Assembly: GCA_032358255.1 (NCBI GenBank) | Contig: JAULBX010011100.1 | Location: 62,001-126,000 of the forward strand | DNA from: Heterotrichella gracilis | Lineage: Eukaryota > Sar > Xanthophyceae > Tribonematales > Xanthonemataceae | Direction of reading: 5' to 3' | Length of the DNA: 64,000 bases | In this document: positions 46,823 to 58,670 of the stretch, in pieces | How positions within the stretch are numbered: position 1 is the stretch's first letter | Layout: the number at the start of each line of letters is the position of its first letter | Notes under the pieces: generated by a model | The model's database searches: none | Told to the model about the DNA's origin: nothing | The model's input: only the letters and a program-made list of their open reading frames with translations | Program-made: the position numbers and the translations under genes

Positions 46823-47463
46823 GGAGATCGCTTGAGCGGTGGACGGGTGTTGTTGGAGGTTTGGTGTGCGAACGTCGGGGTAGCGACACGAGAGTGGTGG
46901 ATGGTGGTGGTAGGTGGGTTTCAGCATTGGATGCTTCCATCAGTCGCGCAGGCCCCTTTTGTAGCTTTCGTTTTCGAAGCGCGCTGACTTTTGTTATCAA
47001 TGGATATATTATGCCTCCTGGTTTCTGACACGCTTTGCGAGCACTGAGGCGCAGCTAGCTCTTCCCCCCAAACTTGGCCCTTGCGGCGGGCAAGGGAGCA
47101 TTGACGTCATGCAACGGCCATGCGACATGTCCAAGGCCATGCGCCGCAACAGACGTGAAAACATGCAAGTATTCCCGCTTTTATGCCCCGGGCAACATGT
47201 CTGGACTGCTTGCGTCACCTCTGGCGACGCTTGAACAACGCATGCATATGGCCAGCCCATGTGTCCCATGCCACTCCATGCCACCCATGCCAGCCCATAA
47301 GCCCATGATGGCACAAAGGACTTGCTTTGCGCCCTAGGAGCCTTGGGATGAGGGCGTCACAGGATATACACACACGAGAATAGCGAATGAGCCAGAAGTG
47401 AAGTATGGTGCTGTACCCGCTCCAAGAGTAGTTGATTTTTGTTTTCCCGCGTTTACTCACATT

Positions 47464-47800
47464 GCATGCATATGTATTCGCACATGCACCTGCCAACGTG
47501 TTCTCGCAAACGTACTACACTGTCATTGGCGTGTAGAAGAGAAGATGTGCATATCATGTTGGACGTTATACGTCGGCGTGTCTGTTAAACCCGCGTCCAA
47601 CAGCGGCAGGAGTTCTGGGTTTTTGTGCTGTGCAGCCAGCGCCTGTTCCCATTGCACTCCCATACGCGCCTGTTATCACGGTACATAACAATAGGTCCAA
47701 CACTACCTACCCACCTTTGACCAAGACCCCTTCTGCATGCTTGTTCGGCAACACATGCACCACCCACACCCCACGCCCACACCTGCCGTTGGCCCCTCCC
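47464..47800 (+). repeat. Remote copy of NAR1 intron 1
   Basis: This is the partner of 38925-39262. Downstream C-rich sequence and CATAAGGTGGCTGG resemble the NAR1 intron 1 end (CCCCAGGTGGGCAG), so the copy probably ran up to the exon 2 acceptor, which has since decayed. Confidence 0.7.
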
Positions 47801-48108
47801 ACCTCCCCCATACCCCACCTCCCACACTCATAAGGTGGCTGGTGAGACATAACTGGATTGTGGTGCTGCAACCGCTCAGATTGAACACCTAGCAATCTCA
47901 TTACAGACCCGGTAGGGTACTCATTGGTGCCTCTGGTAAGCCCTCCTCCTAAGGCATGCCTAGGCAGGAGCAGCAGGAGGAGTTAATGAAGTTGCGTGGA
48001 GCTCTATGGGCTAATCCTGTTGGACATGTGGGCAACTTGCAACTAATGTGCGGGTACATGCCCCCACCACCTCATCCTGCAGCTGCCTAGACTGAACAGT
48101 AAATAATT

Positions 48109-48163
48109 GGTGAATTTCTTTGGTGAATTTCTTTGGTGAATTTCTTTGGTGAATTTCTTTGAT
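48109..48163. repeat. 15-base tandem repeat, about four units
   Basis: The unit GGTGAATTTCTTT plus TT/TG spacing is repeated about four times, almost perfectly. This suggests recent expansion. Confidence 0.9.
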
Positions 48164-48282
48164 TGCCGCAGCAGTATTGACGCCTCTAATACTAAACTAC
48201 GCAATATCCCAAAATATAAGAGGATCCCATTTCCAGTCCCAAATCATCTGCGCCAGCAGGCGGTGTATTCTAAGCTACCTAC

Positions 48283-48420
48283 CACAGCACTTGCCCCCCA
48301 CCCAAGCCCTGCATCTGGCAATGTCACCGCCCTCCCCCCGCACCCGTCGGTCCCACACCACAGCCCTGGCAGCTTCACCTGGTAGAGGTGGCAAGCCAGG
48401 GCGATGCTCACGCTGCACAC
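48283..48420 (-). repeat. Copy of rhomboid gene 3' end
   Basis: It parallels 48545-48640: TGTCACCG, CTCCCCCCGCACCC, then GGCAGCTTCACC and GTAGAGGT. It reads a near-copy of the protein end (RVKLPGLWCGTDGCGG), but lies past the TGA of the gene model. Confidence 0.85.
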
Positions 48421-48551
48421 CCCATTCACAACCCTCCCCGGCTCCGCGTCCCAAACCCCAAACCAAAACGGCGCCTACTGCATTCTGGGGACAGATGCCA
48501 TGGCATGGCCACATCAACTGCCCCCAAAATAAGCCCCTGCACCCGCCAGTG

Positions 48552-51500
48552 TCACCGGCTCCCCCCGCACCCCTCCGCCTCACAGCACAGCCCAGGCAGC
48601 TTCACCCTGTAGAGGTAGCAGGGCAGGGCGATGTACACCGCCGCAGTGACTGCAGCCCCCAGGTAGGGCAGCGCCGCCTCCCACCGCTCGCTGCGCAGGT
48701 TGGGCAGGAACAGGAATGCGGGGAACAGGCCACAGATGAGGCCGCCTATGTGGGAGAGGTGGGAGGTGCCGGTGGGCGTGGTGGCCACCGTGGCGATGAA
48801 GTAGGCCAGAAAGGCGAGGACCACGCCGGTGCGCAGGAGGGGTCTGCGGGGGATGGAATGGATGATATTTTTGGGAAATGCAACAGTTGGTATATGAACA
48901 GCTGATTTGTTCCTCAAGTGTTTACTGCGTTTTTGATGACCTAGGCATGTCAAAAGCATGACATGATGGGGATGTCATCTGGCTCAGATGAGGCCGCAGA
49001 TGAGGCCGCCTACTAGGTGTGGGCGCCAAAATCTTAATTGCCGGATTGCTAAACTACATTTGCACAATGGCAGAGGATGCGTGTGCACATGGGTGTGAGC
49101 AAGCATTTGGCACGTGGCTTGAAACCCTGATGTACCTTGTGAGGGTTTCAAAGTTGACAATCTTAAAACCCTAATGTACCTTGTGAGGGTTTCAAAGTTG
49201 ACGATCATGTCTGCGATGAATAGGCCCATGAGGCCAAACACCCCCCCGCTGGCGCCCACCACAACGATGCACCCATTCTCAAATGCTGCGCTGAAGAAAC
49301 CACCTGCAAAAGTTCAGCCGTGTTTGGAAACTCAGGTGAAATAAAACAATATATTATAATAATTCAAACAATACATTATGATGCAAATGGCGGTTGATGG
49401 TGGAGGGTGCGAGCGTGCAGCACGGATAAATCGGCTGCTTCACAAGCGTGCAGCTGCTAAAATATTTATGAAAGACAAGTTGAAGCAGGGTGCTTGGAGG
49501 ACAGGGCGTTTGGGTACTGGTGGTGCGACACCCATATGCAGCCCGCACCTCCTATTGCTGAGAACAGCCACAGCGTTGCCATCCGCCATGCCCCATACTT
49601 TGCCTCCAGCTGCATGGCCAGCGCAAAGAACAGCAGCATGTTGCTCCACATGTGGGTGAAGGACTGGTGGAGCAGGAAGGAGCTGAACCAGCGCCACGCA
49701 TCCTGCAGCAGAGGTGAAACAGTCTGAGGGGAAACAGCCAAGGGGAAACAGCCATGGGAGAATAGTCGGAGATTTTTCATGGCATGCTGCAGGCAGAATG
49801 CACCTTGGGGGCCTGCACTACCTATTGCACGAGAAGATACTTATCACATGGTTAATATTACCCCCGCTGTACTTAAGTGGTGAAGTGTGCTGCATGGTTC
49901 TGCCTGTGGCTCTTCATGGCAAGGCAAGGAGATAAACAGGCCAAAATGCAAAGGCCGCTCCCATGCCCTGATCATATATACACCCACCTTGGTCATGAGA
50001 GGCCCAAACCTCCCTCCCCACGCGATGAGGTAATTGCCATCGAACGTCCACGGCGTGGTTGTGGACTCGGGGAAGCACCAGTGCGCTTTCTTGTTACTTA
50101 TCCACCGCACCATGCCTGCTGCACCGTATATCCCCCCATCTTCAAACTCCTGTTGCAGGCACTGCTCCACTTGCAGCGTGCTAGGGTTGCTAGGGTTGAG
50201 CAAGCTGATACCAGAGAGGTAGAAGCTGTAGGTGCCAGCCATGTAGAAAAATACAATGAAGATGGTGAGCGAGAAGATGGCTGTGAAAAATCGGCTGTGG
50301 CAGCCCATCTGCGCAGGAGTAAACCACCCAAAAATCCGTTCACCTGCAAAATACAGTTGCGTGGAAAGCCTGGTGGGTAAACAGAATTCTGGTATCAAGA
50401 CTCAAAACAATGGGTAAATGATAGGGTTTGATCCGGCAATGTAGGTGTGGACTGTCTAGGGCTTGGGTTTAGGGTCTAGGGTTTTGGGGAACACCTGTGA
50501 TGAAAATCTCGTTTGACATCTGGTCCAAGAAGTTGTCAAACCGGTTGAGCTGCTTCTTGTGCAAGGCCAGCAGTAGCAATGGGTGGGTTTGGCTGTCACC
50601 AAAGCTGCGTTGCAGCCGAATGAGGGCGTACAGCCTGGCAACTGGATGCGCACTCTTGTCCTGGACGGTTTTGCACCAGTGGATGCTTTGGATGCTTTGT
50701 ATGACAGAGGATCCAGCGAACTGCCACCTGTGGAACACATAGTACAGTAAAAGGTTGTGCTTCAAGGAAAACTTGAGGTCTAGGGGCATAGGCGGGTATG
50801 TATTCACTACGGTACCTGAGCCGCGCCCTCCTGGATATGAAGGCTGCATAGTCCTCTGCATCAATAGTCTCCCACTCAGTGTCCTGCGCCGCGTCTTCTG
50901 CTGTGAAGCCTTCCGGGCCCTCTGATTGCAGCGTGTGCCGTATCTGCTCTTGCTGCAGGTAGTGCCTGTGCGCCTCTACAGGGTGCTCTGCTACCACCAG
51001 TGAAAGGTAGTGGCCCACCCTGCAAATCCATAGATATTGACTCACACATCGTGTGTTCATATATATACCTAGGCTGCAAAAATACCCACGCAAGGTTGCA
51101 AGGCTTTGAAAGCAATCACCCCCCTGTTTCGGTGAAAGGTAGTGGCCCCTGTAGTGGCCCACTATGCAAACCCATCGACAGTAGCCCACACACCTTGTGT
51201 CCAGATAGGTACGCAGGCTCCAAACAGACCTAGATAATTTGTAAAGCAACTTTACCCCCTGTTTCCACCGTCTCTGAAGTGAAAATTGGCAAAAATAACA
51301 CCTGCTGGGCCCCCACCTTGCAAAGCTTTGCCTCACTTTTGACCGAGGAGTGGCCAATAGCTGCAGCTTATCCTGCTCCTCCAGCTCCTCCGATAAAATG
51401 CCCAACTGGTCGCTGGCATGCCTGCCGAACTGAAGCACCGTATGCCTTCCTGCTTTGAAGGCCCTTATGAGGTCCTGGGGTTTGTGGTACTCTTCTGAGG

Positions 51501-51654
51501 TTCCGATAGTAAACCTTCGTTGAGTATTGGCACCCAGAGGCGCAAAGTTTGAGCGTGCATCTTCTGAGATTTCTGGGAGCCTGAGCTGATTGTTGTCTGA
51601 CGATATTCTGGCTTCTGAGCTGGCGGAGGTCGTGGAACGACGGCCGTGCCTCAT
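48552..51654 (-). CDS. Rhomboid family intramembrane serine protease
   Basis: Seven exons: 51654-51317, 51019-50816, 50727-50495, 50343-49988, 49702-49549, 49303-49180, 48843-48552; 1,701 nt, 566 residues to TGA. Rhomboids cleave transmembrane helices of substrates inside the membrane. Residues 1 to about 255 are a hydrophilic, Ser/Arg/Glu-rich cytosolic extension with no recognised domain. A first membrane helix (FTAIFSLTIFIVFFYMAGTY) follows at about 275-300. The HxxxN motif is H394-N398 (HMWSN), the catalytic serine is S447 in GASGG, and the catalytic histidine is H501 in SHIGG. The long loop 1 between helix 1 and the HxxxN helix contains four Cys/Trp-rich stretches, typical of eukaryotic rhomboids. 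Both catalytic residues are present, so it should be active. Substrate and membrane are unknown. Confidence 0.92.
49129..49164 (-). repeat. Echo of rhomboid exon 6 3' edge
   Basis: The block ATGTACCTTGTGAGGGTTTC, plus AAAGTTGACAATC, repeats 49174-49206 almost exactly 45 bases away. It contains a second, equally good donor, so two 5' splice sites compete. Confidence 0.9.
51132..51178 (-). repeat. Echo of rhomboid exon 2 5' edge
   Basis: It repeats 51000-51045 (GTGAAAGGTAGTGGCCC, then GCAAATCCAT). It includes the acceptor region and partial exon codons within intron 1. Confidence 0.85.
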
Positions 51655-52259
51655 TTGACCGTAGCTAGGATGGCCAAAGCCACCCTTTCCTCAGTTTGGC
51701 ATATGCGTGTGCAGTTGTGCTGCTGGAAAACACGCTACTCAAACCGTTGGACTTCATAATTATTTGGAAAACGTACTGGGTTGTGACCGTACTGTTGGGT
51801 GGGGCTGCCGTGGGTGCATATATGCGGGAACTGAAAGTGGTCTACGGCATGCCTAGATGTACTAAAGCCCAGATGGATGCCGGAGCACGGCAACGGCAGA
51901 AATGTAACGGATTTCTCTGAGTGTAAGGGTATGAACCGCACAGTCTAAGCAATAGCAGCTTATCCTTTTGGGATGGAGACATCGAGTAACCTCCCCGTTT
52001 GCAAGTCTGTGACGTTTGCCCCTTTACTGGGCAAGCGCAACCCAAAACGCAGCAGCTGTTGTTCTGAACGGCATATCCCTGTGTGCTGCTTCTGCTGTAC
52101 TTTGGAAAAAGCTGTCAAGCCGTTGCGTGACAGCCGGGCGCGTGTACGTTGTTGCCTTGCTGGCAGGGAGCATGCTAGTCATCAGGCAGCCAGGCCCTAT
52201 GTGACCCAGCGTTGGTCGAGAGTTGACCTGCACGGTAGAAGTGAACGGTTTTGATCGCA
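51655..52259. promoter_or_regulatory. Shared upstream region of rhomboid and POP1
   Basis: These head-to-head genes are about 605 bases apart. The interval also holds two plus-strand frames that each encode a hydrophobic peptide (51696-51920 and 52016-52204). No TATA element was identified. Confidence 0.4.
51696..51920 (+). CDS. Possible small membrane protein (74 residues)
   Basis: The frame reads MAYACAVVLLENTLLKPLDF, then a hydrophobic stretch (WVVTVLLGGAAVGAYM) and a basic tail ending KCNGFL. Codon usage is only weakly GC-biased. No Kozak-like context or family is recognised. It may be a real short gene or an upstream frame in POP1 mRNA. A similar 62-codon frame follows at 52016-52204. 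Confidence 0.25.
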   Translation: MAYACAVVLLENTLLKPLDFIIIWKTYWVVTVLLGGAAVGAYMRELKVVYGMPRCTKAQMDAGARQRQKCNGFL

Positions 52260-55200
52260 ATGGAGGACGCTTTGCCGCGCGCTATCCAAGTGCAGCGGTT
52301 CCTGGAGGCTCGAGAAGTGGAGGTGCCACCCATATGCATGCATATAAGCGCGACCCGCACACCCACCTGTCCCCTCTGCCTGTGCTGCCCTGTTTTAAAA
52401 CGCTTCTATCCACGCTTGCTTGGATTTTAGGGGTGGCACCCATATGCATGCATACGTGCGCAACTCAAGTACCCACCTCCTGTCCCATGTCCCGATGCCA
52501 CACTGCCGGATGACACCTTCACCCACCTGAAGACATGCAAGTGGGCAGCCATGTGCACAAACCAAACCTTCAGTTTTGGTCCCCAAAGGGCGCTGAACAC
52601 GGTTGCAAACCCCAAACCCTTTGCATCCTCCCAGGTCCGCGCCCTCTGCGGCATGCTCCAGAGCTCCAACTCGTGTGCCACCTTTGGGGCTGCGGCACTG
52701 CCACGTCAGCTGCGCCGGCGCGCCACCAGCCACCGGCCCTACCGACGGCGCTGGCGGCCCAACCTCAAGCTCACGCACAAGCGCCAAAAGACCGCCGAGC
52801 AAGGGGAGGAAGCGGGTTCTCATGGGGAGGAAACTCAGGTCGGGGGGGGATTGTAGGGATGCTGCAAGACGCAACAACCGCGATCTGCCATCCTGCAGCT
52901 GCGGATGTTTGGAGAACGCGATGGCAATGTGCCCATCTGATTGCAGCATTACCCTGCTCATTGCCCTTACTGCCGGTCCCATCATTTGGCCATGCGCCAA
53001 CCCAATGTATATTTCATTTCTTTTTATTTTTGCATCACCATTCACCAAATGGAGCTCTTGCAGCCCTCCACCACCAGCACATCCTACATGTCCCGCCCCA
53101 TGCGGCGCCGCCCCGGCAGGCTACGCGCCGCCATCATGCGCGGCGCAGCATCAGGCGCACCCGCATCCCAGGCGGGGATTGATGGCGTCCCCAGCCATCC
53201 TGATCGCAGGCTGGAGACCCATGTGTGGCACGCCAAGCGATTCAAGATGGTGCACAGGTGGGGATGGCATGCGCCGCGTGTGGTGTAACAACCATGATCC
53301 ATATTGATCCGACCATAACACGGTGCATGGCTATCTATATCGCTGGGTGAAATACCGATTGCTGCCGCTATGGGGACCAGTGCTTGTCTCAAGTCTTCTG
53401 TCTGACGTGGCAAATCCAGCATCCGCAAGACGAAACATCCTCAGCCAGGAGAAGCCTGCACAACCTGCAAGTATGGCCGCACCTCATGCACATGGTTCGC
53501 ATGGGCATCCTCATGGCACCTCTGCCACATCCACATGGGGACCCCACATGCCTATTCATGGCACCCAAATGGCACCCGCGTGTGCCCTCAGGTGGGGGGC
53601 AAGCAGTGACCCAGGCAATGCCTGGTGCCCTCCACTGTGCCAGGAAAGCATACTGATGCACGTGCAGTTTGATTAATTACCTAGCGATTTACCAATATTG
53701 TGCTAAATATACCCCTCGTGATGCCTGCGCTTAGGCATGCAGCACAGTTGCATATCCCACTTGTCACCCATGTGTTCCCCTCAGGTGGGGCCACGTGGTG
53801 GCCCAGGGGCAGCCTGGTCGGGGCCTGGGCAGCCGCGGCCTGCTGCACAAGCTGAGGGGGGGGGCGCTGCTGCACGACGCGTCCTACTGGGGTGTCCTGG
53901 AGGTGGAGGGGGGGGGGGCGGCGGTGTGGGCAATGCTGCGCAGCATGAGGTGGGTTGGCCGATGTCGGGGAGTGTGAGTCCATGTTTTCTAGCATGGCAT
54001 CCAGATTAAAGTCTTGCATGAGCAGCGCTGTGCACATCCCATTGTGTTGGATAATGGGATGGCTGGACGTACGTTACACTTGATTGTTTCCCCCCTTCCG
54101 TAAGTATACCATCCTAAATCTTACATAACCTCCATATATGTGGAGGTTTGCCGCCTTTGAATTTAGGGTTGTTTGGCAGATGCTGGTGATCCAATTGCAT
54201 GCAAGCTCGTCCAGATATGCATCTACGCTCACCTTGCGCACCCTCTTGCCTGCATGCCTTGGCAGGTACTTTTGCACAGTAACCACCAATTGACAGTGCG
54301 TATGCACGCATGGCGTTCATCTTCATCTGTTCTGGCTGCTAAACTGGCTAGCAGATATGTTTATTGCTGGAACGCATGTAAGTAAGTAAATTCCTGATGA
54401 GTCGGGCCATTTGGGCAGTGACCCTGCACTCGTGGATGCCGCCGCTGCTGACGTGGCAATCAAGGCTGGCAGTGTGGAATGGCAGGCCACCCTGCACCAC
54501 ATGGGCGCCTTCCCCTGCGCCGCCATTGGCCCGATCAAGATCATGTGCGTGCCCCGTCAGCATGCGCCACCCAGTGGCGAGGCGCGCATGTGGGTGTGGA
54601 TACATGGCGCAGCCTTCAGGTGTGCTCATATTCGCTGCTGCTGCCTTGAAGAGTGTAGTGTTCCCCAGGTATTTAGTTGTGTTTTGTTTTTACGCAATAG
54701 AAAGAAATTACGCTTTTTTATATTCTGTTTTGTAAGCAGCTTCTTTGAAGCCAACTTTTTGCCTTCTAGTAAGCATTATTTTTTTTGAAGTTCAAAAGCA
54801 AAATGTACGTTACCGGTACACAAAGCGAAGCGTAGGCAAGCGCATGAGCAAGGGGTGCTTACGATGCAGGGAGGCTCAGCTGGCTATGGAGCAGGGTGCA
54901 GGGGCCCAAGGGGTGCGCGTCAGTAACGCCACCCCCCACCTGAGGAGGCTGGAGGTGGTGGGTGGGGGGCCACATGAAACCCTAGTCAAGGCATTGGCGC
55001 ACGGCCTGGCAATGGCATCCACATCCACAAGCACAGCCACAGCCTCAGCCATGCCCACAGCCATGCCCACAGCCACAGCCATGGCCACAGCCATAGCCAC
55101 AGCCATACCCTTGCGTGCAACCATGCAGCCAGAGGCTGGGGATACTTCTATGGATTTGGATTTAACCCCTTCCATGCAAGCTGATACCCCTAATCAAGGA

Positions 55201-57677
55201 GGGCAGATAGCGGATGGTGGTGGTGGTGGTGGTGGTGGTGAGCGGCTGTGGCGGGCCCTGCGGGTGGCTGGTGCAGTGGATGCGCTTCCGGCTGGTGCTG
55301 TAGTGGGGATGCGGGTTGGGGATCCGCGGTTGGCAAGGCCTGTGCTCGTGGGGGTGGTGGGGGGGAAGCGCGGGGAGGAGGAAATGCGGGAAGGGGAGGA
55401 AGGTATGTACATCCCATACCAGTTATGGAAACTACTTCTCCCATGAGCTGATCCGCTCTAGGGTCTGACCTGTTAATGTGACCCTTACCAAACCCTTGAC
55501 TATAGTCCTGCACCTTGCATCGCCCAAAGTCCACATACCACCTCGCAAAGTTGGGTGATACCTGTTCTACCCACCTCACAAGTGGCCAATGGACCATCCA
55601 GGGAGTGCCACCTTGCAAAACCCCTAAACCCTCATCCCAACTGCATATCACCTCGAGCCAAGAACCAACTCTGCCCACATGGATTCATGCAGAGAGTGCC
55701 TCCAGTATTTTCGAGACACTGGCCCCATGTGCCGCCCAGATCGCCTCTGCAGCTCCCCTGTTCAGCCGCTGCCACCTGGCACCCCTCACCGATCGACAGG
55801 TGGCGCTGGTGCGGGGGCAGCGCAGGCGGGAGGCGGTGCACCTGGGTGGTGGTGGGGACCAAGGGGAGGAAGGGGTGGGGAGTGAGGAGGGGAGGAGCAG
55901 GGAATGCTGCATGTTGCTGGTGCGACAGAGCGGTCAGGTGAGGGGCATGCGCTTAAGGGTGTGGACAGACATGTGTAAATGATGCCTGTTTAGGATTTAG
56001 GTTTAGTGTAGTAGGTAGTTCCAGTGTATGAGGTGCTGGCTCAGCACTCTTTCAACTCTTTCAAGTTTCAATAATCCCTAAAGCCAAGGGGTTGAGGCAT
56101 GCATGGGTAGGGAAAATCTAGATTACTAAAGGTTTGAGGAATGCTGTGGACCTACGGTGAATCTGCAGCATCCAACCGCCTTCCTCCCCCACTGCCACAG
56201 GTCAGCGGCTGGTCGCTTATCCTGCCAGCCGGGTGGGTACTACCCTTGTGGCTGGAACTGGTGCAGTGCGGGGCCAGGGCGATTGGGCTGAGGGAGTGGG
56301 GGTGGGCGGCGCTGGAGGGGGGTGCGGGGGCCTTCCCATGCTGCCATCCTGACACACAGGCTGGGGCTGAGCTGGCAAGGGTGTTGGGTGGGGAGCAGGC
56401 GGTACTGGCTGCAAAGAGACCGCCAGGTGGGTTGTGGTGCTGGAGGGGGGATGGCTGTGGGATGTTGTGCTTTTTGGGCGTAGCGCTCAGTCTATGGCCC
56501 TGCTGTTTTGAGTGTTATTTACAAGTGGTGTAGGATATTGGGTAAGCTAGCACCCTAAAACCAATGGGTAGGTAGCAGGCAGAACTGGGTGCAAGGGCAA
56601 TCGGGTGGGGTGGCTTGTTGTGGTTCTAAGAGTGCGATTGCAAGTGTGACCCTGTAATATACCTAATGTCCTAGCACAGTGGGATTGAGAGGGGTGTGGT
56701 GGTTGATCCATGGGGAGGTGCACTCCCCTTTTGCTCGTTGGGGCCTGGAAGCTTACAGTGGTAATCCCCTTGCAGGGCAATTTCACCTGCACCCTCCCTA
56801 CCCCCCCGACTGGTCCAAGGTGGATACATCACCCCAAAGCCAAGGGAGCAAACCACGCCCCTCCCTACTTCCCAAGTGCGCCTTCATTGCGCGAACCTAC
56901 GCCGCCATGTCGCACGCGCTGTTTGGCACAGCCACGTCAGCGCGCCCGGCAGCCGCCAGCCCCAGTCGCCCTGTGAGGCATGGTCTGTCGCATGGCAAAC
57001 TGATGTGGCGGCCTGTGGCAGGCCCCTTCAAGGGGGATGCTGGGATGGTGGAAATTGGGGAGGAATCAGCCGCAGCAGCCAAGGGGGGCATTGGCGTGAT
57101 GGAGGATGGGGCGACTTCAGCCGAGCCTGTGCGAATGGCCTCTCAAGGTGGTGAAAACAGTGCAAAGCCAGAAGAGGAGGATGAACAGCAAACAGGACCA
57201 CCATCCAGGACAGGAGAGGGAAGCACGTCGCAGCCTGCCGGGGTTGAAAACCCCGCAAAACCCTACAGGAGCTGCGCAGAGCCCGCTGGAGGGTTGCAGC
57301 CTCGGTGCTTTGTGCGGGTGCGGCTGCGCATGGTCAAGCGGGGAACAGCCCTGGAGGGCGCCGCCATCCTTGCACCAACCCTGACACAAAACCCTACCAC
57401 GCGCAACGCCAAGGGCCGGCGGCCGGGCGACGCCAAGGGGGAAACCATCCTTGGCTATGTGACCAACGGGGAGGTCAGGGGGTTGGCGCGAGGGACGGGG
57501 GCGAGTGGGGTGTGTGATGCGCAGCTGCTGTGGAGGGTGAGGAGCAGGGGGCACTATGCGCAGAAGAGTGACGATGGGGGGGTGCGGGTGGTGGTACGCA
57601 ACAGTGGGTCCGATGCGCTCAGGCCGGCGGTGGCGTATATATGTGTGGAGGAGAGTGATCAGGATGTGACAATGTGA
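52260..57677 (+). CDS. POP1: POP1, RNase P/MRP protein subunit
   Basis: Nine exons: 52260-52322, 52635-52838, 53064-53257, 53785-53949, 54419-54619, 54870-55402, 55693-55937, 56201-56426, 56776-57677; 2,733 nt, 910 residues, continuous phase to TGA. POP1 is the large core protein of nuclear RNase P and RNase MRP, acting in pre-tRNA 5' processing and rRNA maturation. Signatures: [20 protein letters not shown] near residue 45, [20 protein letters not shown] near residue 125, [13 protein letters not shown], then the POPLD domain ([45 protein letters not shown]). The C-terminal exon carries conserved [14 protein letters not shown] and GYVTNGE. A Met/Ala/Thr repeat and a poly-Gly run interrupt the middle (55033-55108 and 55215-55239). 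The start is chosen at [21 protein letters not shown], which resembles the POP1 N-terminus. Confidence 0.92.
52431..52500 (+). repeat. Echo of POP1 exon 1 3' edge
   Basis: GGTGGCACCCATATGCATGCAT, then CACCCACCT and CTGTCCC, repeats 52322-52390 just inside intron 1. Confidence 0.8.
53580..53627 (+). repeat. Echo of POP1 exon 4 5' edge
   Basis: It repeats 53772-53822: TGTGCCCTCAGGTGGGG, then GTGGCCCAG-like sequence and GCCTGGT. It contains an intact AG acceptor 200 bases before the true one. Confidence 0.75.
55033..55108 (+). repeat. Coding minisatellite in POP1
   Basis: Degenerate 12- and 18-base units based on ACAGCCATGCCC encode a Thr-Ala-Met-Pro/Ala stretch. Confidence 0.85.
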
Positions 57678-58670
57678 GCAGTAATTGTGAAGTGGATTTG
57701 CATTGCTCATTGAGCAGGCTTCCGGTTGCCCATGTGATTTAAAAGCCAAGTTTTTGTTGGGTGATAAAGAAGGACATTGATTATGATGCATTGCGGTCAT
57801 GCGGCATTGCATGGATTTTGGACCCAGCCACAATCCATGGATTTGGAAACATTGCACTGCTGGCAAGTTGTGACGATCTTTCCCTGGCATGCCATTGGGT
57901 TCTGGCCCGTTGGGTTCTGTCATGATATCGCGGTAACGGAACGAAAGCTTTAGGGACTGAGTCTCGTTACAATGGGTAATACTATGCCAGTGTATGTCTT
58001 ATTGAGCACTTGTTGGTCACGTGTGGCATCTCCATGTGACAATCCCCCTACAGTCATCCTACAATTGCATTAAATAAAGGAACCAACGATTGGATGCCAT
58101 GGGAATTGACTCGCATTGGGATGAGTCAGACAGCCATTGCAATGCCACTGCTATGAAGAAACAAAATTCTTTCTGGAAGGGGAAACCTGGATGAGTGGAT
58201 AATGACCAAGGAAGTAATTGCATCGATTGCATGGTGAATCATGACTCTGCTGAAATGCCTTGCTCCCAGTTCCGGCATTAAACAGGCATTCATGAGGTGG
58301 CCCTCCCAAAGATCACAGCGTCGTTGTGTCAGGTCCAGGACCATGTCTCCACCACCTCCTGGTACGCTAAGCACCCCCTGCTGAGACGCGTCGCTCCTGG
58401 TACTTTCAAGTGCCAAAATTGGATAGGCAATCACTCCTAGTAGCTCCTAGTCGCTCCTGGTACTAACATTGAATAGGCAATCACACTCCCAAAGCTCACA
58501 CAGCATCGTGTTGCCACATTGTTGCCATACTGTTGCCAGCAAGTGGCTCCAATACCACGTCTGATCCGCCAAAACCACCACCACCACCCAACCACTACCT
58601 GCAGTGCCGTGCGCCAGCTGGTGGCAGGTGGATCGCCGGCTGGTGGAGCAATCATCGCAGCTCCTGGGGC
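57678..58670. other. Convergent 3' region of POP1 and LOG
   Basis: No gene is seen. The stretch 58383-58500 holds a small internal duplication (TCGCTCCTGGTACT and GATAGGCAATCAC each twice), presumably in the LOG 3' UTR. Confidence 0.55.

Larger units (their letters stand above)
46823..48551. other. Repeat-bearing intergenic region
   Basis: This is upstream of the Pro/Thr gene and downstream of the rhomboid gene. It holds the NAR1-intron copy (47464-47800), a 15-base tandem repeat (48109-48163) and a copy of the rhomboid 3' end (48283-48420). No gene was recognised. Confidence 0.6.

Noticed and set aside
58126-58434. 102-codon minus-strand frame downstream of LOG as an extra exon
   Set aside because: LOG closes with a TAA at 58671 through a phase-correct exon; the downstream frame has AT-rich third positions and no acceptor in phase.
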